The notes under the pieces: model-generated
Told to the model about the DNA's origin: nothing
What the model saw: the letters and a program-made list of their open reading frames with translations, nothing else
Databases searched by the model: none
Assembly (NCBI GenBank): GCA_009692745.1
Contig: SHYO01000017.1
Span: forward strand, 1 to 39,193
Direction of reading: 5' to 3'
Length of the DNA stretch: 39,193 nt
Origin: Chloroflexota bacterium
GTDB lineage: Bacteria; Chloroflexota; Anaerolineae; Epilineales; SHYO01
Shown: positions 31,806 to 39,193 of the stretch, one piece after another
Position numbering within the stretch: the stretch's first letter is position 1
Layout of the letters: every line of letters starts with the position of its first letter
Made by a program: the position numbers and the translations under genes

Positions 31806-31847
31806 GAGAAGGGAAATAGCTGGCTTGCTATTCCCTTCTCGATTTTT
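31806..31847 (+). terminator. Terminator-like hairpin upstream of pcrA
   Basis: GAGAAGGGAAATAGC (31806-31820) pairs with GCTATTCCCTTCTC (31827-31840) with one bulge and a 6-nt loop, followed by GATTTTT on the plus strand. No plus-strand gene leads into it. Confidence 0.5.
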
Positions 31848-32249
31848 CAGATTGTCGGAAAAGACCAGACGCGTATTAAATATATCACCGGAATCTACGT
31901 GACCAAAAAACTGCAACCGGATCCCAATCTCTAACACTGATCCCTGGGCAGCGGCTACCGGCTGAATAGCCACAGGCGTCCAGCGAACCTCAGCACCTGC
32001 CGCCCCGGTTTCCACCTGGTTGATTTCCACCAGCGGGACACCATTATGCATCTGAATGGCTACTTCCCAGTGGCGTTGAATCCTAGCAGGGTCTTGGGAT
32101 CGCTGGTGTGGCCATAGCGGGAGAAATTGCTGCCGATCTTTTGGCCTGCGCCCCCTATATAAATGGCCGCGAAAACAGTGTCAGGCATATCTGACCAGGG
32201 CTGACGGGCCTCTAGCTTAAAATATAAGTCCCGGTGCCAAATGCCAGAC

Positions 32250-32295
32250 TGGACATGGCCTGGTTGGCAGGCTGGACATGGCCTGGTTGGCAGGC
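32250..32295. repeat. 23-bp perfect tandem duplication
   Basis: Two identical copies of TGGACATGGCCTGGTTGGCA plus GGC lie back to back (32250-32272, 32273-32295). The unit is not a multiple of three, so it adds a frameshift to the pseudogene. Confidence 0.9.
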
Positions 32296-32367
32296 TGGCT
32301 AACGCCACCCGTGAAGGAGTATAGCCCGGCCTTAGCCTACTCATCGGCAGGATTCACCCGCCCAGCG

Positions 32368-33063
32368 ATGATTCTGCTGAGAAACAGTTAGGCCGGAAGT
32401 AAAGCAGGTGCTAAGCAGGCTAAGCTGGCAGGGCGGGTGCCTTTGGGACGTTCGCCCATCAGCCAGACTACAGCACGTTTCATATTGACCGCTATCGCTG
32501 TAAGCAGGGCTTGCCGGTGGGTCCCGTCGGTGCGTTGCTGACCCCCTGGGCGCAGCAACTTTAAGTCCAGTAGCCGCTGCAATACCTGCTGCCCGGCGGC
32601 ATGCGCCACCAGGCGCTGGCGAAAGTCGCATAGTAGTGAGGAATCGAAGCCGGCATCTTCCAGCGGCAAATGCAGCGCATATTTCCATTCGATCCGCCCG
32701 CGCACCGCATCGACCGCTGCCCGGCCGGACAGGTCTTCCATGAACTGCAAGAGGGTCACCAGGGCCAGCAGCGCCGCAGAGCAAGCCGGTGCGCCATCCG
32801 CCGCGTAGAGCTGGGTGAAATCGGTATCTGTAAAGAGCGTGCTGATCTGGTCCCCCAGCGTGAGGTAGAGATGACCTTTTTTGAAGACCTTCCTGGCCAG
32901 TTGAGCGGTATCTTCCGGCAGAGGCGGAAAGCATCCGGGCTGAAGCGACATGGCTACTTCCTTACAGGGATCTGTCTTTGTCGGGTTACGGAGCTATTTT
33001 GCCCCAATTAGGTCTCTAATGCATACTGGTACTTTGGCCCTTACTGCTTGCCAGCAGAATCAT
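32368..33063 (-). mobile_element. Internally deleted IS1182-family element
   Basis: The ends carry imperfect terminal inverted repeats that begin identically for 12 bases (ATGATTCTGCTG at 32368-32379 and its complement CAGCAGAATCAT at 33052-33063). They stay similar for about 32 bases (ACAGTTAGGCC / GCAGTAAGGGCC). The whole is about 696 bp, less than half of a normal IS1182-family element (about 1.5 kb). It carries only a shortened transposase gene. No clear target duplication is visible at these ends, so the exact borders may be a few bases off. Confidence 0.75.
32388..32951 (-). pseudogene. IS1182-family transposase with large internal deletion
   Basis: 187 residues in frame. Residues 1-146 match the N-terminal part of IS1182 transposases: GHLYLTLGDQISTLF, LLALVTLLQFMEDLSGRAA, RIEWKYALHLPLEDAGFD, LLCDFRQRLV, ending at QQRTDGTH with the first catalytic Asp. 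The reading then jumps directly to the extreme C-terminal end, QALLTAIAVNMKRAVVWLMGE, which normally lies some 250-300 residues later. The second Asp and the Glu of the DDE triad are therefore missing and the product cannot be an active transposase. The junction kept the frame. The element would need a helper transposase to move. Confidence 0.85.
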
Positions 33064-33107
33064 TCATCACCGGCCTGGTTCTTTCCAACTTGTGAACCTG
33101 CCAACCT

Positions 33108-34775
33108 TTAAATTCTCAACACCGCCCCTTCACTGGCGCTGGTGGCCATGGCGGCATAGCGCTTTAGCCAGCCGGTCAACCCCTCGGGCTGCTTGGGGAT
33201 CCAGCCCTGGCGCCGCTCTTCTATTTCTGCGGCGCTCAGCTCGACATTGAGCTTGCCCTGGGGAATATCGATGGCAACCATGTCGCCGTTGCGGATCACG
33301 CCAATCGGGCCGCCGGCCGCCGCTTCCGGCGACACGTGGCCGATGCAGGCGCCGCGCGTACCGCCGGAGAAGCGCCCGTCGGTAATCAAGGCGACGCTGC
33401 CGCCCAAACCCAGGCCCATGATGTTGGAGGTGGGCGCCAGCATCTCCTGCATGCCCGGCCCGCCTTTAGGACCTTCGTAGCGGATCACCACCACCATACC
33501 GGATTTCACTTCGCCGTTGAGGATGCCACGGTTAGCAGCATCGTGGGACTCGTAGACGATAGCCGGGCCGCGATGGACCAACATCTCCTTTACCACGCCG
33601 GCGGCCTTCACCACCGCGCCTTCCGGGGCCAGGTTGCCGAAAAGCACGGCCAGGCCGCCGGTCTGGCTATAGGGATTTTCCAGCGGGCGGATGCAATCCT
33701 TATCCTGGCTCTCGCAGCCGTAGATGTTCTCGCCCAGGGTGTGGCCGGTGACGGTCATCTGATCCAGGTGGAGAATACCGGGTCGCTTGGCCAGCTCCCA
33801 TAGGATCGCCGAGACGCCGCCAGCTCGGTCCACATCTTCCACGTGGTAAGGGGAGGAGGGGGAGACTTTACAGATATTTGGCACGCGGGCGGCCACCTCG
33901 TTGATGCGGCTCAGTGGGTAATCAATCTCGGCTTCGATGGCGATGGCGATGCCGTGCAGCACCGTATTCGTCGAGCCGCCCATAGCCATATCCAACGCAT
34001 AGGCGTTGTCGATCGCCTCGGGTGTCACAATATCGCGCGGCTTGATATCCAGGCGGATCAGCTCCATCAATTGCGCGGCCGCCTGCCGCGCCAGCTCCTC
34101 GCGGCGCGGGTCGATAGCCAGGATGGTGCCGTTGCCCGGCAGAGCCATCCCCAACGCCTCGCAGAGACAGTTCATTGAGTTGGCGGTGAACATGCCGGAG
34201 CACGAGCCGCAGGTGGGGCAACTGAAATCTTCCAATTCTTTGAGCTGCCGCTCGTCGATCTTGCCGGCTTTGAAAGCCCCCACCCCCTCGAAGACGCTGA
34301 TCAAATCGACAGCCTTGCCGCCCGGCGTCCGGCCGGCGGCCATCGCCCCACCCGAGATGAAAATGGTGGGCACGTTGAGGCGCATGGCCCCCATCAGCAT
34401 GCCGGGGACGATCTTGTCGCAGTTCGGGATACAGATCATGCCATCGAACCAGTGGGCCTTGACCATGGTCTCGACCGAGTCGGCGATGATCTCCCGGCTG
34501 GGGAGACTATATTTCATGCCGACGTGCCCCATAGCAATCCCATCATCGACCCCAATCGTATTAAACATGAAGGGCACGCCGCCGGCCGCCTTTATAGCCG
34601 CCCGCACCACTTCGCCGAAGGCATTCAGATGGACATGGCCCGGGATGATATCCACATAGGAGTTGGAAATGGCGATGAAGGGTTTGCCCATATCCTCATC
34701 CTTCACGCCGGTGGCCTTGAGCAAGCTGCGATGGGGGGCGCGTTCGAAGCCGCGCTTGATCATATCACTACGCAT
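33108..34775 (-). CDS. ilvD: Dihydroxy-acid dehydratase IlvD
   Basis: 555 residues of the IlvD/Edd family. [19 protein letters not shown] is at the start, [10 protein letters not shown] supplies one cluster Cys (near 120), [19 protein letters not shown] the others (near 190), and [20 protein letters not shown] lies near the C-terminus. It dehydrates 2,3-dihydroxy-3-methylbutanoate and its homologue in valine and isoleucine synthesis, using an Fe-S cluster and Mg2+. AAGGAG lies upstream of ATG 34775. It follows leuB after 12 bases, so the two are one transcript. No other ilv or leu genes are in the window. G+C is clearly higher than in the 1-32 kb part. Confidence 0.97.
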   Translation of the reverse strand: MRSDMIKRGFERAPHRSLLKATGVKDEDMGKPFIAISNSYVDIIPGHVHLNAFGEVVRAAIKAAGGVPFMFNTIGVDDGIAMGHVGMKYSLPSREIIADSVETMVKAHWFDGMICIPNCDKIVPGMLMGAMRLNVPTIFISGGAMAAGRTPGGKAVDLISVFEGVGAFKAGKIDERQLKELEDFSCPTCGSCSGMFTANSMNCLCEALGMALPGNGTILAIDPRREELARQAAAQLMELIRLDIKPRDIVTPEAIDNAYALDMAMGGSTNTVLHGIAIAIEAEIDYPLSRINEVAARVPNICKVSPSSPYHVEDVDRAGGVSAILWELAKRPGILHLDQMTVTGHTLGENIYGCESQDKDCIRPLENPYSQTGGLAVLFGNLAPEGAVVKAAGVVKEMLVHRGPAIVYESHDAANRGILNGEVKSGMVVVIRYEGPKGGPGMQEMLAPTSNIMGLGLGGSVALITDGRFSGGTRGACIGHVSPEAAAGGPIGVIRNGDMVAIDIPQGKLNVELSAAEIEERRQGWIPKQPEGLTGWLKRYAAMATSASEGAVLRI

Positions 34776-34787
34776 ACGTCTCTCCTT

Positions 34788-35876
34788 TTATAAATGCGTA
34801 CACACAAGGTCGCCCATGTCGCTGGTGCTGGTAATGGCGCCACCGGGACCGACGATATCTTTGGTGCGATACCCTGCCTGCAACACCTTTTCTACCGCCG
34901 CCTCGACACGGGCAGCTTCCGGCTCCAACCCCAGGGAGTAGCGCAGCAGCAAGGCGGAGCTCAGAATCGTAGCCAGGGGATTGGCGATCCCCAACCCCGC
35001 AATATCGGGCGCCGTGCCGTGGATTGGCTCGTAGAGTCCCAGCGGCCGGCCGAAGCGGTTGAGATTGGCGCCTATAGAGGCCGAAGGCAACATGCCCATC
35101 GAGCCGGCCAACATAGAGGCTTCATCAGAGAGGATATCGCCGAACATATTCTCGGTGGCGATGACATCGAAATCTCCCGGGCGCCGGATCAGGTGCATCG
35201 AACAGGCATCGACCAGGATATCTTCCATAGTCACGTCGGGGAAATCCCGCGCTACTTCGTGGGTAATCTCGCGCCACAGCCGGCTGGTCTCCAGCACATT
35301 GGCTTTGTCGACGGAAGTCAGCTTCTTACGCCGGTTTTGGGCCAATTCAAAGCCCAGCCGCACCAGGCGCGTAATTTCCGCCTCGGAATAATAGAGAGTA
35401 TCGACCGCTTCACGGTTGGGCGGTTCGCCGCGCCGCTCTTTGGGCTCGCCGAAGTACAGGCCGCCGGTCAGCTCCCGCAGAATAATCAGGTCGACATCTT
35501 TAACCACCTCAGGTTTGAGCGTCGAGGCATTGATCAGCGCCGCATAGACCTTGACCGGGCGGATATTGGCATATAAGGCCAGCTCGCGCCGCACACCCAA
35601 CAGGGCCATTTCCGGGCGCTGCTTCGCGCGCGGGTCGCTCCATTTTGGTCCGCCCACGGCGCCCAACAGCACAGCATCGCACCGCCGCGTCAATGCCAAT
35701 GTCTCGGGCGGTAAAGCCACCCCGGTTTGATCGATGGCTATACCGCCCAGCAGGCCCTCGCGGAATTCAAATTGGTGGCCGAATAGTCGCCCCACGGCTT
35801 TCAAAACCTTGACACCTTCGGCGACCACATCCGGCCCAATGCCGTCACCGCCAACCCTGGCTATTGTAGCTTGCAT
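34788..35876 (-). CDS. leuB: 3-isopropylmalate dehydrogenase LeuB
   Basis: 362 residues of the isocitrate/isopropylmalate dehydrogenase family. It has [18 protein letters not shown] at the N-terminus, [18 protein letters not shown] with the substrate-binding Arg, [12 protein letters not shown] as typical for Leu[15 protein letters not shown], and [17 protein letters not shown] for metal binding, then [16 protein letters not shown]. It oxidises and decarboxylates 3-isopropylmalate in leucine synthesis with NAD+. GGGGGG-type SD before ATG 35876. The first gene of leuB-ilvD, with a promoter just upstream. Confidence 0.97.
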   Translation of the reverse strand: MQATIARVGGDGIGPDVVAEGVKVLKAVGRLFGHQFEFREGLLGGIAIDQTGVALPPETLALTRRCDAVLLGAVGGPKWSDPRAKQRPEMALLGVRRELALYANIRPVKVYAALINASTLKPEVVKDVDLIILRELTGGLYFGEPKERRGEPPNREAVDTLYYSEAEITRLVRLGFELAQNRRKKLTSVDKANVLETSRLWREITHEVARDFPDVTMEDILVDACSMHLIRRPGDFDVIATENMFGDILSDEASMLAGSMGMLPSASIGANLNRFGRPLGLYEPIHGTAPDIAGLGIANPLATILSSALLLRYSLGLEPEAARVEAAVEKVLQAGYRTKDIVGPGGAITSTSDMGDLVCTHL

Positions 35877-35904
35877 AGATACCCCCCAATTAGTATGGGC
35901 TCCG

Positions 35905-35934
35905 ATGATAACATATGTGATGGGGTTGGGTCAA
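35905..35934 (-). promoter_or_regulatory. Promoter for leuB-ilvD
   Basis: Minus-strand TTGACC (35934-35929), 18-nt spacer, TATCAT (35910-35905, 5/6). It predicts a short leader of about 20-25 nt, so there is no room for a T-box or attenuator. Confidence 0.7.
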
Positions 35935-36027
35935 TTTATGAGCCGTAAAACCCCACTGGATTTTTTAGGTATTTAGGCGTATCCTTGGGCTGATAACCGC
36001 CCCGTCCCTCCACATGGCGGTCGTTAA

Positions 36028-36043
36028 GCTGAGTACTCTCAGC
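36028..36043. repeat. REP-like palindrome copy 5
   Basis: GCTGAGTACTCTCAGC, identical to copies 3 and 4, in the divergent gap between leuB and the MgtE-like gene. Confidence 0.85.
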
Positions 36044-36169
36044 ATACTGCCTCAGAAGTATTTTTGGACGATCAAAGCATTGTCCAACCGGGTTTAAGAC
36101 TGCGCGTTGACGAAGATTCATGGTAATTTGCCAAGGACAAGGTCCCTATCCCTGCCGCCGAGGTGCGCC

Positions 36170-37426
36170 ATGCCTTACGTAAGTGATTTGATGGGAAAAC
36201 CGGTTGCTGATATCGATGGAGAGCGTGTGGGCCAGGTGGAAGATTTGATTGCTGCCGCACGCGATGATATGCCCTTGCCACAGCTTAAAGCCCTGGTCGT
36301 CAAGCGACAACGCGGCCTGCTCATCGTCCCGCTCAGTGCCGTAGCGGTCTTGATCGCCCCGGCAATTCCTTTGACGCTGCGCCTGGACCAGATTATCCCG
36401 CTGAGTCCTGATGAGCGGGATTTCTACCTGGTGCGGGATATCCTGGATAAACAGATTATCGACATCAACGGGGTCCGCTTGGTGCGGGTGAACGATGTAG
36501 AGATTGTGCGGGTCGGCAACCATTTCTACATTTCGAACGTCGATATTGGCGGCCTGGGCCTCTTGCGCCGCCTGGGATTGGCCCGCCTCACCCAAAAGAT
36601 CGTCGCGCGCCTGGGCCGGGAGTTGCCCCCCGGCATGATCTCCTGGCATGATATGGAGCGCTTGCCCGGCAGCCAGACAATGCGCCTGCGGGTGCCCAGC
36701 GACAAAATAACCAATCTGCATCCGGCCGACCTGGCCGAGATTCTCAGCGACCTCAGCCGGGCGGAGAGCAGCAAATTTCTGGAATCGCTGGATGTTAAAA
36801 CCGTGGCCGATACGCTGGAAGCCGTCGAGCCGGAATTCCAGGCGAACCTGGTCGAAACCATGGACGACGAAAGGGTCGCCGACGTCTTGGGGGAGATGTC
36901 CCCCGATGAGGCCGCCGATCTGCTGGCAGAATTGCCCGAGGATCGCAGCGAAGAGCTGCTCAGGTTAATGGAGGACGAAGACGCGCAGGATGTACGCAAG
37001 CTGCTGGCCTACCCGGAAGATTCGGCCGGCGGCATCATGACCACCGAATATATTGCTCTGTCACCCAAACTAACCGCCGCCGAGGCCATCCAGGTGCTGC
37101 GCGAGACGGCCCATGAAGCCGAAACCATCTTCTATATTTACATAACCGATGTGGAAAATCACCTGTTGGGGGTCCTTTCGCTGCGCGACCTGGTGCTGGC
37201 CCAGCCAGAAACCCCGATTACCGATTTTATGCACCAGCGTATGGTGAGTGTGAATTTGCTCGACGCCCAAGACAAGGTGGCGGAGATGATCTCTAAGTAT
37301 AACTTGGTAGCCGTGCCGGTAGTGGATGACGACCACCGGCTGCAGGGGATTGTTACCGCCGACGATGCGCTGGACAAAATCATCCCTACTGCCTGGAAAA
37401 AACGCCTGCCGCGCCTATACCATTAA
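36170..37426 (+). CDS. PRC-barrel / MgtE-N / CBS-domain protein without membrane domain
   Basis: Start placed at ATG 36170 (MPYVSDLMGKP), with AGGTG just upstream; the track ORF begins 63 bases earlier. The 418 residues contain two PRC-barrel-like segments (about 1-70 and 90-140), an MgtE_N superhelical domain (about 180-290; LHPADLAEILSDLS, MSPDEAADLLAELPEDRSEELL), and a CBS pair (about 290-400; PEDSAGGIMTTEY, LLGVLSLRDLVLA, VAVPVVDDDHRLQGIVTADDAL). The transmembrane channel domain of true MgtE is absent. It probably senses Mg2+ or nucleotide and controls the Nramp-like transporter encoded 24 bases downstream. Confidence 0.9.
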   Translation: MPYVSDLMGKPVADIDGERVGQVEDLIAAARDDMPLPQLKALVVKRQRGLLIVPLSAVAVLIAPAIPLTLRLDQIIPLSPDERDFYLVRDILDKQIIDINGVRLVRVNDVEIVRVGNHFYISNVDIGGLGLLRRLGLARLTQKIVARLGRELPPGMISWHDMERLPGSQTMRLRVPSDKITNLHPADLAEILSDLSRAESSKFLESLDVKTVADTLEAVEPEFQANLVETMDDERVADVLGEMSPDEAADLLAELPEDRSEELLRLMEDEDAQDVRKLLAYPEDSAGGIMTTEYIALSPKLTAAEAIQVLRETAHEAETIFYIYITDVENHLLGVLSLRDLVLAQPETPITDFMHQRMVSVNLLDAQDKVAEMISKYNLVAVPVVDDDHRLQGIVTADDALDKIIPTAWKKRLPRLYH

Positions 37427-37449
37427 CGCACCGTAAGGATTAAAGTGCT

Positions 37450-38706
37450 ATGGGACTACAGCAACGACTTAAGCCCTTACGGGTGCGATTGCTGGTCATT
37501 CTAGCAGTACTAGGTCCGGGAATTATCACGGCGAATGTCGATAATGATGCCGGTGGCATTACCACCTATTCTGTGGCCGGGGCGCATTACGGCTACGGTC
37601 TGCTGTGGATGATTCCCCTGGTGGCGCTGGCGCTGATCGTGGTGCAGGAGATGAGCGCCCGGCTGGGGGTGGTTACCGGCAAAGGTTTGGCGGACCTGAT
37701 CCGCGAGAGCCTGGGGGTGCGCCTGACCGCCCTGATCCTGGGCCTCCTGGTGATCGCCAACCTGGCCAATACCGTCAGTGAATTTGCCGGGGTAGCCGCC
37801 AGTATGGAGATATTCGGCGTCAGCAAGTATATCTCTGTGCCGCTGGCAGCCATCGGTGTCTGGTTACTGATCGTCAAAGGTAATTACAAAGTCGTCGAGC
37901 GCATCTTTTTGCTGGCCAGCACCCTTTACCTGGCCTATATCATCTCCGGCCTGCTGGCGCGCCCGGCCTGGGATGAGGTGTTGCGCGCCACCGTGACCCC
38001 CTCTTTCCACCTGGAGACTGGCTACGTGGTGCTGATGCTGACCATTATCGGCACTACCATCGCTCCCTGGATGCAATTCTACCAACAGTCGTCTATCGTC
38101 GATAAGGGCTTAAAAGTCTCTGATTATGCCTATGAACGGCTGGACGTGGTGGTGGGCTCGATCTTCGCCGTCATCGTAGCCGCTTTTATCGTAATCTCCT
38201 GCGCCGCCACCCTCTATACCCACGGGTTGCGGATTGACACAGCTAAGGATGCCGCCGAGGCGCTGGGTCCGCTCGCCGGGCCGTACGCTGCCTCCCTCTT
38301 CGCCCTGGGACTGTTAAATGCCTCGGTCTTTTCGGCGGCTATTCTGCCCCTTTCCACGGCGTATGTGGTCTGCGAAGCCTTTGGCTGGGAGGCGGGGGTC
38401 AGTCGCAGTCTGCAAGAAGCCCCCATCTTCTTCGGCATCTATGCCACTTTGATTATCCTGGGGGCCGGCATTATCCTGTTGCCTATTCCCTCACTGATTC
38501 AGGCCATGCTCGCCAGCCAGACCCTGAACGGCGTGCTCTTGCCGGTCATCCTGCTGGTGATGCTGCGCCTGATCAACGATAAGCGTCTAATGGGAAATTA
38601 TGTTAACAGCCGCTTCTTTAACATCCTGTCGTGGCTGATCGTGATCGCCTTGATCGTGCTAACCGCCATCCTGGTGCTCGTCAGCATTATCCCAGGACTG
38701 ACCTAA
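37450..38706 (+). CDS. Nramp-related divalent metal transporter with altered metal-site motifs
   Basis: 418 residues with 11 membrane segments in Nramp order. The TM1 signature is VLGPGIITANVDNDAGG where canonical Nramp has DPGN. In TM6, where canonical Nramp has MPH, it reads TTIAPWMQFYQQS. The conserved Met ligand that favours Mn2+/Fe2+ over Ca2+/Mg2+ is therefore not present in the usual place. Nramp-related Mg transporters described in bacteria also lack it, so Mg2+ or another hard cation is plausible (inference). It starts at ATG 37450, 24 bases after the MgtE-like regulator gene, and is almost certainly co-transcribed with it. Confidence 0.9.
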   Translation: MGLQQRLKPLRVRLLVILAVLGPGIITANVDNDAGGITTYSVAGAHYGYGLLWMIPLVALALIVVQEMSARLGVVTGKGLADLIRESLGVRLTALILGLLVIANLANTVSEFAGVAASMEIFGVSKYISVPLAAIGVWLLIVKGNYKVVERIFLLASTLYLAYIISGLLARPAWDEVLRATVTPSFHLETGYVVLMLTIIGTTIAPWMQFYQQSSIVDKGLKVSDYAYERLDVVVGSIFAVIVAAFIVISCAATLYTHGLRIDTAKDAAEALGPLAGPYAASLFALGLLNASVFSAAILPLSTAYVVCEAFGWEAGVSRSLQEAPIFFGIYATLIILGAGIILLPIPSLIQAMLASQTLNGVLLPVILLVMLRLINDKRLMGNYVNSRFFNILSWLIVIALIVLTAILVLVSIIPGLT

Positions 38707-39104
38707 AAGACCAACTATCCTTTACCGCTTTTTCTCTGCCTTCCAGTGAAAACAGCCGAAAAACCAGCCACAGAGTTTTTCATGAACAAGGTTCGCCACC
38801 GCGCATGAGCCGAACATATTCCACCGCCAAAGACGTGCAGCCGGAGGTAGACCTACTTTCACCTTGGTTGGTATGCCCGATGTAAAGTGGGTTTTATAGC
38901 TCCTACGCTTTCCTCATGGTCTATTTGGCCAATTTTCCTCCCCAAAAGTACGAAAGTACTTTTGACCGACGTAAACAATACTGATAAGATTGTCTCACCA
39001 TTGACTTTTTGGTATTGTCCCTCATTTTCCTTGATGAGGTAGTGGAGTAATGAAATGTGGGCGTATCCTCGAAAGCATTATCCGTGCTGATCGAGGGTAC
39101 AAAA
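38707..39104. other. Intergenic region between the Nramp-like gene and the transposase
   Basis: 398 bases with no supported gene. It holds the GAAA-loop hairpin at 38943-38964 and a small CCTCAT/ATGAGG inverted repeat at 39020-39039. Part of it may be the left end of an insertion element whose transposase starts at 39105. Confidence 0.6.
38943..38964. terminator. Hairpin with GAAA tetraloop
   Basis: CAAAAGTAC-GAAA-GTACTTTTG is a perfect 9-bp stem closed by a GNRA-type loop, 236 bases after the Nramp-like stop. It could be a weak terminator or part of the IS end. Confidence 0.4.
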
Positions 39105-39193
39105 ATGGACTGGGAAACACTTTATTGTCCCAACAAACGCTGTCGATACTATGGCATCTCGTTTCGGCAGGGCAAAATGGTCAAAAATGGCTC
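39105..39193 (+). CDS. Transposase N-terminus, cut by window end
   Basis: At least 29 residues starting MDWETLYCPNKRCRYYG, followed by a basic stretch (RQGKMVKNG). The CPNxxC(R)YYG zinc-ribbon start is common in IS1-type and related transposases, where the finger binds the element ends. GAGGG lies 7 bases before ATG 39105. The catalytic part is outside the window, so activity and exact family cannot be judged. Confidence 0.6.
   Translation, partial: MDWETLYCPNKRCRYYGISFRQGKMVKNG

Larger units (their letters stand above)
31770..32344 (-). pseudogene. Decayed gene fragment, beta-sandwich carbohydrate-binding-like domain
   Basis: Two overlapping minus-strand reading frames look like parts of one protein. 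The first has HRDLYFKLEARQPWSDMP and FAAIYIGGAG and stops after LLGFNATGK. If the frame moves by one base there, it continues as WEVAIQMHNGVPLVEINQ and VLEIGIRLQFFG. The combined order resembles the DOMON-like C-terminal domain of GH57/glucodextranase-type proteins, though this family call is tentative. The 5' part is missing next to the deleted IS element. A 23-bp tandem duplication lies near the upstream end. No lipobox, signal peptide or catalytic domain is left. Confidence 0.55.

Noticed and set aside
32341-32934. 197-residue minus ORF over the IS element
   Set aside because: Alternative frame of the deleted transposase; the frame at 32388-32951 carries the IS1182 motifs.
33336-34659. Several 110-217-residue ORFs opposite ilvD
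   Set aside because: Antisense shadows in high-G+C sequence; IlvD motifs are unambiguous on the other strand.
34794-35576. 260-residue plus-strand ORF opposite leuB
   Set aside because: Shadow of leuB, with composition typical of antisense frames.
35877-36106. T-box or leucine attenuator before leuB
   Set aside because: The predicted leader is only about 20-25 nt and shows no leader peptide or T-box motifs.

Overview
The window reads as a chromosomal segment of a mesophilic member of the Chloroflexota (inference). The reasons are an NHL-repeat protein, Thr/Pro-rich LysM and LPKTG surface proteins, many lipoproteins, a free-standing GlmL/MutL-family ATPase, a split MgtE-like/Nramp-like pair, and a transposase start of the CPNxxC(R)YYG type. 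No rRNA, tRNA, CRISPR array, plasmid or phage genes were seen.

Layout. 1-0.93 kb: 3' part of an NHL-repeat gene. 1.05-5.5 kb (+): a UPF0104/LPG-synthase-like membrane protein, a thioredoxin-fold lipoprotein coupled to CcdA, an S51 (cyanophycinase-like) peptidase and type III pantothenate kinase. GCTGAG-N4-CTCAGC palindromes lie in the gaps. 5.55-12.5 kb (+): a collinear metabolic cluster of PhyH dioxygenase, MFS transporter, PLP threonine-dehydratase-like enzyme, PurO-like IMP cyclohydrolase, enolase-superfamily dehydratase and ThDP enzyme. I could not assign it to a known pathway. 12.5-15.9 kb (-): yqeY-pgpH-ybeY, a housekeeping operon with a clear promoter. 16.1-17.1 kb (-): two lipoproteins, one a rhodanese. 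17.3-20.8 kb (+): murJ, an ECF S-component-like protein, a 32-codon small ORF and mutM, joined by ATGA overlaps.

20.9-27.1 kb: a small protein with a textbook promoter, an LPKTG-ended surface protein, the GlmL-family ATPase with a leader that could hide its ribosome binding site, a small secreted protein, and a solute-binding lipoprotein that ends at a 20-bp terminator stem. 27.2-31.8 kb (-): a LysM protein, a SIMPL protein and PcrA/UvrD helicase. 31.8-33.1 kb: a decayed gene fragment and an internally deleted IS1182-type element with recognisable terminal inverted repeats. 33.1-35.9 kb (-): leuB-ilvD branched-chain amino acid biosynthesis. 36.1-38.7 kb (+): a PRC/MgtE-N/CBS protein without membrane segments, followed by an Nramp-like transporter with non-canonical metal-site motifs. 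The window ends inside a transposase gene.

The points most worth follow-up are the REP-like palindrome family (one copy inside a gene), the unassigned catabolic cluster with its PurO-like gene and possible stop-codon readthrough, the probable leaderless murJ, the SD-sequestering leader of the GlmL gene, and the split Mg/Mn transport module. All family names come from reading motifs by eye. No database search was possible.
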